Assembly: GCF_905220705.1 (NCBI RefSeq)
Contig: NZ_CAJNAT010000003.1
Coordinates: forward strand, 62,001 to 126,000
Reading direction: 5' to 3'
DNA length: 64,000 bases
From: Paraburkholderia domus
GTDB taxonomy: Bacteria; Pseudomonadota; Gammaproteobacteria; Burkholderiales; Burkholderiaceae
Shown one piece after another: positions 57,130 through 64,000 of the stretch (within the stretch, counting starts at the first letter, position 1; each line of letters begins with the position of its first letter). The position numbers and the translations under genes are program-made. The notes below the pieces were generated by a model. It worked only from the letters and a program-made list of their open reading frames with translations, was not told the origin of the DNA and did not search any database.

Positions 57130-57450
57130 ATGGCCGATGAAACCGCACCCTGGCAGGTGGTGGAGTACGAGGGTTTCGAAATTCACGTGGCACCCTTCCC
57201 GAAAAACCCGCCCGACGAAACGAAGCCGTCAGCCGCGCCTGATAACCGCTACACGTACGTCGGTTACGTGTGCCATCCAGGCGCCGATCCGGCCATCCCC
57301 GGGCACGCGGTGCCGTTCCATGCGGACGGCGAAGAAAGCTTCGCCGGCAAGGACGAAGCACTTTACGAGGGAGTTCATGTGGGACGCAGCATCGTCGACG
57401 GCACGCACCCGGATTTGACGGTGCTGCCATTGGTGACGGGCGGCGTGTAA
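57130..57450 (+). CDS. small conserved-looking protein of unknown function
   Basis: 106-aa acidic soluble protein: WQVVEYEGFEIHVAPFPK at the start, then YTYVGYVCHPGADP, HADGEESFAGKDEALYEGVHVG. It resembles small Burkholderia hypothetical proteins with an uncharacterised beta-rich fold. A GGAGGTGGCC leader precedes the ATG. Divergent from rdgC. Confidence 0.72.
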   Translation: MADETAPWQVVEYEGFEIHVAPFPKNPPDETKPSAAPDNRYTYVGYVCHPGADPAIPGHAVPFHADGEESFAGKDEALYEGVHVGRSIVDGTHPDLTVLPLVTGGV

Positions 57451-57547
57451 CGCGCGCACGTCGGCTCGCGCGAGGCGCTTGCCGAATTTGCACCGCTACT
57501 CGCTGGGAAGCGCAGTGCAGATGTGCGCGCAAGCGCGCACATCTGCC

Positions 57548-58393
57548 TCAGCTGAACGCACGCTTGATGCGTGATTTGAGTAGCGCGCGCCGCAAGCGGC
57601 CGGTCCGCTCGGGTTCGCCGACCGCCTGAGCGCCCTCCACCGCAGTGCCGCGTCGCAGAAAATAACGATCGAAGGTCGCTTGCGTCATGCCCCACTTGTT
57701 CAGGAACTGACGGCGCCCATCGTTCTTGACAACCTTGCCGGTGCTCTTCTGCTGGAAGTGATAAACCAGACTGTCGCCAACGCCGAGGAACACCCGGCAA
57801 CCGGCGTCCCACAACTTCATCGAAAAGTCGTTGTCGCTGCTCATGCCAGGGCTCAATTCGCTGCTATAGCCGCCGACTTTGTACCACCAGTCGCGATGCA
57901 CGAGCGTTGGCGGCCACGTGGCGCCACGCCAGTCGGCGCGCACGAGTTTCGGCGTGGCGGCCACCAGCTCGTCGGCGCGGAAATTTTCCACGTCGCGACC
58001 GAAGTTCTGCACGACGACGCACGGGTTGCCGGAGTCGACCGGCTCGATCATCGTGCCGGACAGCATGAACAGATTGTCGGCCGGCATCTGCGCGAGGCGT
58101 TTGACGAGTGCATCGTCCCAGCCGGGACAGCAGTACATGTCGTCGTTCATGTAGACGATGTAGTCCTGCGTGGCGCGCGCCGCCGCGATATTGACCGCAT
58201 GACAGATGCCGATGTTACCGGGCGAAGCGGTGTGTTCGATGCCCTCGTCGCGCACCCAGGCCAGCGTGCCGTCCGAACCGTCGTTCACGTGCACGATGAT
58301 CTGATGCGCATGTGTGGAATGACGCCGCAGGCTCTCGATCACGAGCCGCAGGTAAGGCAGGTTGTTCCAGGTCGGGATAATGATTGAGAACAT
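57548..58393 (-). CDS. glycosyltransferase family 2
   Basis: 281-aa GT-A enzyme. N-terminal SIIIPTWNNLPYLRLVIESL, the metal motif MNDDMYC, and an acceptor-side His/Trp region (LVHRDWWYKVGGY). Likely adds a sugar to lipopolysaccharide core or O-antigen in the cytoplasm. Start at the ATG at 58393. It opens the LPS cluster and is divergent from the O-antigen ligase gene. Confidence 0.88.
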   Translation of the reverse strand: MFSIIIPTWNNLPYLRLVIESLRRHSTHAHQIIVHVNDGSDGTLAWVRDEGIEHTASPGNIGICHAVNIAAARATQDYIVYMNDDMYCCPGWDDALVKRLAQMPADNLFMLSGTMIEPVDSGNPCVVVQNFGRDVENFRADELVAATPKLVRADWRGATWPPTLVHRDWWYKVGGYSSELSPGMSSDNDFSMKLWDAGCRVFLGVGDSLVYHFQQKSTGKVVKNDGRRQFLNKWGMTQATFDRYFLRRGTAVEGAQAVGEPERTGRLRRALLKSRIKRAFS

Positions 58394-58789
58394 CGATTCG
58401 GTCCGTTGAGCTTGGCGTCGGGGAAGCGTCGGGGAAGCGTTGGCGGTGCAAGTGCCGGTGGGCGCTGTAAGAACCCGGAGCCGCACCGGCCGCCCAAACA
58501 GCGTCGCCAATAAGTTTTGCCGGGGATTGTACCGCCGCAGCCGACTCCTACGACAAATAGCACGGTCCGCAAGCCATGACGGCTATCTCGGAGCACGATT
58601 TTCCGTGCAAGGCCGCACGGTTTGCCGCGCTCCGCCGAGAGACAGCTAACTGTGTGCTCCGGCAAGCATTTTGCAAGGAGACGCGCGGTTATAATCGCGA
58701 TCGCTCTACCGTCTTAAAAAATTCACCCAAGGATCCGGCCATAGCAACTCCGCCACCGGAACGGTAGTGTTTTTACATATTGTTGCCCT
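58394..58789. other. 396-nt divergent intergenic region in the LPS cluster
   Basis: No gene seen. A TATAAT at 58690-58695 in GGTTATAATCG points rightwards and could serve the ligase gene; its -35 is not clear. Confidence 0.4.
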
Positions 58790-60088
58790 ATGATTTTTGC
58801 TCCCAGTCTGGTCTGGCTCAGCACAGTCCTGCTATTTTTCGCGCCCGCAGTCAATCTCGTGTGGCGTGGCGGCACGGGCTACTGCTTTTTCGCGATTCTC
58901 GCGCTAGCGCTCGGCGCCGCCGTGGCCAACCGGCACACGCCGGGCTACTTCTCCGGTCTGCGCACCTACCGCTGGTTCACGATCGGCATGCTGGCGTTCG
59001 TCGTGGCAATCGCCGTCCAGCAGGCGGTGCTCGGTTATTGGATACCGCGTCAGTTTGACGCGTTGTCGCGCTTCGTGTTCGCCCTGCCGGTCTTTCTGCT
59101 GCTGCGGCAATTGCCGTCCCGGCATCTGCGCGTGATCGGCTGGGGGTGTGCTGCCGGCGCGCTGGCCGTGGGCATCTGGGCGCTCGTCGATCAACCCGCC
59201 GGCGGCTGGACGGATGCGAATCGTCTAAACAATTCCTATACGAATGCGATTCCGTTCGGGGACACCGCGTTGTTGCTCAGCTTTCTCTCGGTCTTCACCT
59301 TGGGCTGGGACAAGCCGCGTGACTGGCGCGTGTTGGGTCTCCGGCTGCTGGCCATGGTTGGCGGCGGCTACGCGTCGTATCTGTCGGGCAGTCGCGGCGG
59401 CTGGCTGGCCGTACCCGTGTTCGTCATCCTGCTGGGCATGCAGTATCAGTGGCACGCGCACAAGAAGCGCCTCCTGATCTCTACGCTGGCGATTGTGATC
59501 GGCGCGGGTGCGCTGCTGTCGACCGAGCGGATTCAGAAGCGCCTCGACGCAGTGACAACCGATGTTTCGATGCTGCATCAGGGCGACGACTACACGTCGT
59601 TGGGCCTGCGTTTGCAGTTGTGGAATGCATCGCGGCTGATCTTTACGCGTCATCCGGTGTACGGCATCGGCAAGGGGCGTCTGGTAGACGAACTGGGTCT
59701 GCTGGCCAAACGTGGTGAAGTGAAAAACGAGATCGTCAACGAGCGCGCCCATAGCGACTTTTTCTCGACCCTCGCTGAGATGGGCGCAATCGGCGTGATG
59801 TGCCTGCTGCTGTTCTACTACGGCATCTCCGTGTACTTCTGGCGACACCGGCTGTCGAATGATCCGGTGATTCGCGCGGCGTCCTATGCCGGTCTCGCGG
59901 TCGCGACCAGCACGGTGATTTTCGGCCTGACCATCGACGTCCTCGTGCCGATCATGGTCACGGTGCTGCTCGCGCTGCTGGTCGCTACGTTTTTAGCGGT
60001 AATCGACGCGCGCAAGCGTGAACTGGCGACGGCGCAACCGGCAGTCTCACGCGCGGGCATCCAAACCACGCCCGGCGTCAAGGCCTGA
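58790..60088 (+). CDS. O-antigen ligase family protein (WaaL-like)
   Basis: 432-aa membrane protein with about ten to twelve TM helices and a periplasmic loop containing LTGSRGGWLAV-like YLSGSRGGWLAVPV and a HSDFFSTLAEMG region (Wzy_C/WaaL type). Ligases of this fold join O-antigen or related polymer to lipid A-core at the periplasmic face. The position between glycosyltransferases and msbA supports a core/O-antigen role; a polymerase is the alternative. Confidence 0.85.
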   Translation: MIFAPSLVWLSTVLLFFAPAVNLVWRGGTGYCFFAILALALGAAVANRHTPGYFSGLRTYRWFTIGMLAFVVAIAVQQAVLGYWIPRQFDALSRFVFALPVFLLLRQLPSRHLRVIGWGCAAGALAVGIWALVDQPAGGWTDANRLNNSYTNAIPFGDTALLLSFLSVFTLGWDKPRDWRVLGLRLLAMVGGGYASYLSGSRGGWLAVPVFVILLGMQYQWHAHKKRLLISTLAIVIGAGALLSTERIQKRLDAVTTDVSMLHQGDDYTSLGLRLQLWNASRLIFTRHPVYGIGKGRLVDELGLLAKRGEVKNEIVNERAHSDFFSTLAEMGAIGVMCLLLFYYGISVYFWRHRLSNDPVIRAASYAGLAVATSTVIFGLTIDVLVPIMVTVLLALLVATFLAVIDARKRELATAQPAVSRAGIQTTPGVKA

Positions 60089-60090
60089 TC

Positions 60091-61203
60091 TCAACGCGTG
60101 AACATCTCGTAGAGCGCGGCGACATGCGCGTCGACGCTTGGGTCGTAGACGAGGCTGCGCAGCGGCTCGGCGATGCGCGCGTCGCCACCCCGCACGCGCT
60201 CCACCGCAGCCTGAATCGCGCGCTCGAAACTCCCCGCCGACTGCCGCGAAAACTCGATCTTCGCCGTTCCGGTGACCGTCTCAGCCGATCCGACGTTGTC
60301 GGCGATCACAAGCGGCGTACCGCACATTACCGACTCGACCCCCACCAGACCGAACGGTTCGTACGCCGACGCCACCACGGTGAAATCGGCTGCAGCAAAC
60401 AATTTCTCGATTTCCTTGCAGTACCCGACATAGCGAATCGTGTCGCTGGTTTTCGGCACTGGGCGGCCGGCCACCACCAGGCAAACCGGCAGCGTGGTCT
60501 GAGCAAAAAACGCCTCCAGCAAAGGATAGCCTTTGCGTTCGTGACTGGTCGACGAAAATACGAAGATCACGCGGTCTTCGGGCAGATCGAAATGCCGCCG
60601 CACCGCCGCTCGCTCGGCATCGTTCAGCGGCTGGAAGCGTGCCGTGTCCACCGGCGGATAGAGCACGTCGATACGCTCGGACTGCACGCCGTAAAAGCGT
60701 TGCAATTCGCGGCTCATCAATTGCGAATGCGCGACGATCGAACGCGCCTGCGAATAGACGCGGCGCTCCATGTCGATCTGCCATTGGTCGCTGCGGCGCG
60801 CGGCGCGTCCGGCGGCCTCGAGCGAGCCCGGATGCGTGCCGCCGCACAACGCGACGTCGGCATGCGTCGAGTGATTGATCGAGAAGACGCATGCCGGACG
60901 GTGCCGTTTCAGGCGTTGCTTCAGACGCCAGTCGAACGCCAGATTGCGAAGCTTGCGTGGCACCCAGCGGACATTGAGCGGTTGAGCGTCGATCCATGCT
61001 GCCTCGGGCAGCGAGCGATCGATCTCGCGGGCAAACAGCGTGGGACGCAGGCCCATCCGATGCAAGCCGGCAATCACGTCGCGCGTGTAGCGTTCGGCGC
61101 CGCCGCTATTTTTCAGCGCCTGGGCGGTCAGGGCGATGTCGGTAACAGGACGCCGGGTCGGGTCGGACAAGGAACGGTTCTCTGTGAGGCGCCCGCGCGG
61201 CAA
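60091..61203 (-). CDS. glycosyltransferase family 4 (WaaG-like)
   Basis: 370-aa GT-B enzyme. The N-terminal half has ALKNSGGAERYTRDVIAGL (acceptor side). The C-terminal half has the donor motif SAYEPFGLVGVESVMCGTPLVI with the E-x7-E pair. Probably adds a core-LPS sugar. The start is uncertain: TTG at 61203, or a TTG at 61170, as no ATG fits. Converges with the ligase gene, whose stop is 2 nt away. Confidence 0.85.
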   Translation of the reverse strand: MPRGRLTENRSLSDPTRRPVTDIALTAQALKNSGGAERYTRDVIAGLHRMGLRPTLFAREIDRSLPEAAWIDAQPLNVRWVPRKLRNLAFDWRLKQRLKRHRPACVFSINHSTHADVALCGGTHPGSLEAAGRAARRSDQWQIDMERRVYSQARSIVAHSQLMSRELQRFYGVQSERIDVLYPPVDTARFQPLNDAERAAVRRHFDLPEDRVIFVFSSTSHERKGYPLLEAFFAQTTLPVCLVVAGRPVPKTSDTIRYVGYCKEIEKLFAAADFTVVASAYEPFGLVGVESVMCGTPLVIADNVGSAETVTGTAKIEFSRQSAGSFERAIQAAVERVRGGDARIAEPLRSLVYDPSVDAHVAALYEMFTR

Positions 61204-61514
61204 AGGATCGTGCGGTCTGGATTTCGGGACAGCGGCAATTGTAAAGGATGGGCCCGGGACGCTACATGACGGGGCCCTCCCGTCACCGATTAGAATCTAG
61301 CCGAACCGCGCCCTACCCTTTTCCATGACCTGTCGGTTGCCACAGAAAGTGAAAACTGAGTCAGGTATGCGAAAAATTGCTGCCACGGATAATGAAAAGA
61401 TCCGACCGTTCCCAAAAGAACAGACGCCTGGCGGGAATGGGCTAGAATTTCTCAGTCGCCGGAAAACTGCAAGAATTATGTAAGAAAGCGGCAAATATCC
61501 ATCAAAAACCGGCC
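61204..61514. other. 311-nt divergent intergenic region
   Basis: Lies between the family 4 gene (leftward) and the family 2 gene at 61515 (rightward). Turns A+T-rich at about 61330-61500. No RNA gene or repeat recognised. Confidence 0.4.
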
Positions 61515-62360
61515 ATGTCGAAAGTCTCCATCGTTGTGCCCTGCTTCAACCAGGAAGAATTCATCGCAGAAGCCCTTGAGTCTGTGTTGCGCCAGTCCTA
61601 TGACGACTGGGAATGCATCATCGTGAATGACGGGTCTACTGACGGCTCTGGGGCCATCATCGAGCGGTACACAAAGACGGACCGCAGGTTCCGCGCCTTC
61701 ACCAAGGAAAACGGCGGCGTCGCGGCAGCACGAAACTTCGGCTTCGCGCAGGCAAGCGGCGCGCTTTTCATGCCGCTCGATGGTGACGACAAGCTGCACC
61801 CTGATTTTCTGCGACGCGCCGTCGGGTACTTCACCGCGCAGCCCGATACCGACCTTGTCCATTGCAAGACAAAGCGATTCGGCGCAACCGGCAAGGTGTG
61901 GCGCTTGCCGGAATACAGCTACGAAAAGCTGCTGTGGCAAAACATGATCGTCAATACGGCCATGTACCGGCGCGAGGCATTTCTGCGCGTGGGCGGGTAT
62001 TCGTTGGAAATGATCCACGGTTTCGAGGATTGGGAATTCTACGTGCGGCTTCTAAGCCCTCAATCCAAGGTCTGCTTTATTGATGCGCCGCTGTTCCTCT
62101 ATCGCGTGAAGAACAGTTCGCGATCGACTGAACAGATGGAGTCAGGAAAGATCGAAGAGTCGCAACGCCTCATCTACGCGCGCAACAGCCCGATCTATGC
62201 GCAGTACACCGCGAACCCGATCAGTATTTTCGGGAAACGCATGAAAGACTTCGCGCCCTCCTACACAGCGCGCTACAGGCGACAGGCCCGCTATATTCAT
62301 GCGGCGTACTGGGCCGTGATTGCGGGCCTGCTTGGGGTCGGCATTCTGCTTGTGTGGTAG
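61515..62360 (+). CDS. glycosyltransferase family 2, membrane-anchored at the C terminus
   Basis: 281-aa GT-A enzyme. SIVVPCFNQEEFIAEALESV with the NDGST motif, the metal motif LDGDDKLHPD, and the acceptor motif GFEDWEFYVRLL. A C-terminal TM helix (WAVIAGLLGVGILLVW) anchors it. It is more A+T-rich than its neighbours, as is common for laterally exchanged LPS genes. Confidence 0.9.
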   Translation: MSKVSIVVPCFNQEEFIAEALESVLRQSYDDWECIIVNDGSTDGSGAIIERYTKTDRRFRAFTKENGGVAAARNFGFAQASGALFMPLDGDDKLHPDFLRRAVGYFTAQPDTDLVHCKTKRFGATGKVWRLPEYSYEKLLWQNMIVNTAMYRREAFLRVGGYSLEMIHGFEDWEFYVRLLSPQSKVCFIDAPLFLYRVKNSSRSTEQMESGKIEESQRLIYARNSPIYAQYTANPISIFGKRMKDFAPSYTARYRRQARYIHAAYWAVIAGLLGVGILLVW

Positions 62361-62645
62361 TCAGAAGAGGCCGCCCTACACGGGCACGGGTGCGATGGCA
62401 GCTACTGCGACGGCTTATTTCCTCGCGCCGCGGGTCGTGTTACTTGCCATGCAGCGTAGTGTGGACTCACTGCATCGATTTGCCCTCGTCGACGGCGTCC
62501 TCATCCCCACGAATTTTCACGTTCTGCGGCATGACTAGCGAGCCCTCCCACTTTTCGCGTCACCCTGGCCGGGTGACGGTAACAGTGCCGGTAAAACAGT
62601 CCCTTCAGATCAATGGCCCTCTTTTCAAGACTTATGGCGTGTGAC

Positions 62646-63671
62646 ATGACCGATAGCCCGTCGACAAACCTTGCCTCCACAGCGTCGGACACCCGGCGCC
62701 CGCTGGTCTCGATCCTGCTGATCGCCTACAACCAGGAAAAGCAGATCGCCGACGCCGTGCGCAGCGCTCTCGCACAAACCTATGCACCGCTCGAAATCAT
62801 CATCTCGGACGACGCCTCCAGCGACGCCACGTTCGCCGCGATCGAAGCCGCGATCGCCGGCTACCGCGGACCGCACACGGTGATCGCGCGCCGCAACGCG
62901 GTCAATCAGGGCATCAGTGCACATCTGTCGCAACTCGCGCAAATGGCTCAGGGAGACCTGCTTTTCGTTGCCGCAGGCGACGACATGTCCGCGCCTAACC
63001 GCTGCGAGCGGGTGGTCGACTTCTGGCTCTCGCGCGATCGCCGCCCCGACCTGATCGCCACCGACCTCGCGGACATGGACGAAGCCGGCAACGTCCACGA
63101 ACGGATGGCGCCAACCGAACTCGACACCTATCGCAGTTTCGACGACTGGCTCGCCGGCCGTCCGTGGCTCATCGGCGCCGCGCACACATGGTCGCGGCGG
63201 CTGTTCGAACGCTTCGGACCCATGCTGCGAGGCGCCGCCGCGGAAGATCAGATCATGGTGCTGCGCGCGATCCTGTCAGGCGGGGCCGCGAGTCTGCGCG
63301 AGCCATTGGTGCGCTACCGGCGCGGCGGACTGTCGCGCAAACGCCGCTATGGATCGGTGGGTGAGTTGATTGCGCGCATGCGCCAAAGTAATCGCTATGG
63401 CCTGGCGGAACTCGCGCAGTTGCAGCGCGACGCCGAGATCGGCGGTGTGGGCGAGCGCATGCGTGCGGCGATGGCGCCCAAGCTCGCGCGCGAGCAATTC
63501 ATTCACGCGATGTTCGAAGCCGGCGGCCTCGGAGAACGTATTGGGCTGCTTGTACGCAACCCAAAAGTGAAGCTCGGGTTGCGCATCCGCATGTTTTTGT
63601 ACGCGACGTGTCCAGCGGTCTACGCGCCGGGAATCTGGCTCAAACGAATCGTGCGGAAAAACGGCCGCTGA
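62646..63671 (+). CDS. glycosyltransferase family 2
   Basis: 341-aa GT-A enzyme. VSILLIAYNQEKQIADAVRSAL, DDASSDAT, the GDDMSAPNRC metal-binding motif and the AAEDQIMVLRAIL acceptor-side motif. ATGs at 62613, 62634 and 62646 are possible; the last is chosen because the sequence before it is not conserved-looking. 285 nt after the previous glycosyltransferase; followed by msbA on the opposite strand. Confidence 0.88.
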   Translation: MTDSPSTNLASTASDTRRPLVSILLIAYNQEKQIADAVRSALAQTYAPLEIIISDDASSDATFAAIEAAIAGYRGPHTVIARRNAVNQGISAHLSQLAQMAQGDLLFVAAGDDMSAPNRCERVVDFWLSRDRRPDLIATDLADMDEAGNVHERMAPTELDTYRSFDDWLAGRPWLIGAAHTWSRRLFERFGPMLRGAAAEDQIMVLRAILSGGAASLREPLVRYRRGGLSRKRRYGSVGELIARMRQSNRYGLAELAQLQRDAEIGGVGERMRAAMAPKLAREQFIHAMFEAGGLGERIGLLVRNPKVKLGLRIRMFLYATCPAVYAPGIWLKRIVRKNGR

Positions 63672-63933
63672 AATGGCTAGAGCCGCGGAGGCACCCACGT
63701 TTGTCAGGGATTCGGGTACGAGGCGCGTGGGAGATGCCGGGATTGTCTGCTGACAGCAGCCGGTAGACGCCTGTCGTGGCGCAGCCCGGCCGCTTATGTC
63801 GACATGCGTGGAATTTGGCGAGATCCGGTCGGATTCGGGCAGGTTGAGCCGAATCGGATCCGATCAACCCGAACCCAGACTGAATCAAACTGAATTCGGG
63901 CAAATCAGGCCAAATCAGGCCGGTCAAGCCTGA

Positions 63934-64000
63934 TCAGGCTGCGTCCTGCTGGAACTGGATGCGATGCAGATGCGCGTACAGCCCGCCTTGCGTCAGCAAC
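63934..64000 (-). CDS. msbA: 3' end of msbA (lipid A export ABC transporter), partial
   Basis: Only the last 22 codons lie in the window, read on the minus strand: LLTQGGLYAHLHRIQFQQ then DAA and a stop at 63934-63936. The GGLYAHLHRIQF ending is that of betaproteobacterial MsbA lipid flippases. The rest is beyond 64000. It fits the adjacent LPS genes. The assignment rests on few residues. Confidence 0.65.
   Translation of the reverse strand, partial: LLTQGGLYAHLHRIQFQQDAA

Noticed and set aside
1..64000. Insertion sequences, prophage, tRNA or rRNA genes
   Set aside because: No transposase, integrase, terminal inverted repeats or tRNA cloverleaf could be recognised on either strand, including at the edges of the RHS island.

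Overview
The window is a GC-rich chromosomal segment of a betaproteobacterium. Gene content and protein style (complete kdp operon, phasin and PHB-type esterase, tandem VOC genes, RdgC, RNase G/Maf, core-LPS genes ending at msbA) point to Burkholderia sensu lato, most likely Paraburkholderia. This is an inference from remembered families; no search was run.

Layout. 1-9.5 kb: TetR regulator, LOG-family protein, SDR and ArnT-like glycosyltransferase on the plus strand; then, on the minus strand, DUF924, truncated hemoglobin, an FtsX-type permease, a DUF4126 membrane protein and a SugE/Gdx exporter. The exporter has a clear guanidine-II (mini-ykkC) riboswitch in its leader. 9.5-18 kb: complete high-affinity K+ uptake locus, read leftwards as a 37-codon ORF, kdpF, kdpA, kdpB, kdpC, kdpD, kdpE; the first two small genes are joined by 4-nt overlaps. 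18-21 kb: quinone oxidoreductase, methylglyoxal synthase and an SDR without the catalytic Tyr. 20.8-29.4 kb: housekeeping run upp, yebC, purD, hemF, nadD, rsfS, rlmH, maf, rng.

29.4-30.7 kb: a small accessory insertion after the rng terminator, with a toxin-tip-like ORF and two related immunity-like ORFs. 30.9-33.3 kb: RHH regulator, PHB-type esterase and phasin. 33.4-46.8 kb: PAS-GGDEF-EAL protein, LysR regulator, a rubredoxin reductase/rubredoxin pair next to a Rieske oxygenase, fRMsr, tandem-Mop protein, NlpC/P60 lipoprotein, two VOC proteins, an MFS exporter and two transglutaminase-like proteins.

47.3-53.1 kb is the most unusual part. It is visibly more A+T-rich and holds a Sec-exported RHS-repeat protein followed, in its own direction, by five tandem ~560-bp units. 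Each unit is a short Cys-rich C-terminal tip plus an 86-91 aa putative immunity gene; the orphan tips range from intact to decayed, and a sixth tip remnant sits at the far end. 53.8-57.5 kb: HdeD/cysteine-peptidase-like fusion, small secreted protein, rdgC and a small unknown. 57.5-64 kb: lipopolysaccharide core/O-antigen genes (four glycosyltransferases and an O-antigen ligase) up to the 3' end of msbA at the right edge.
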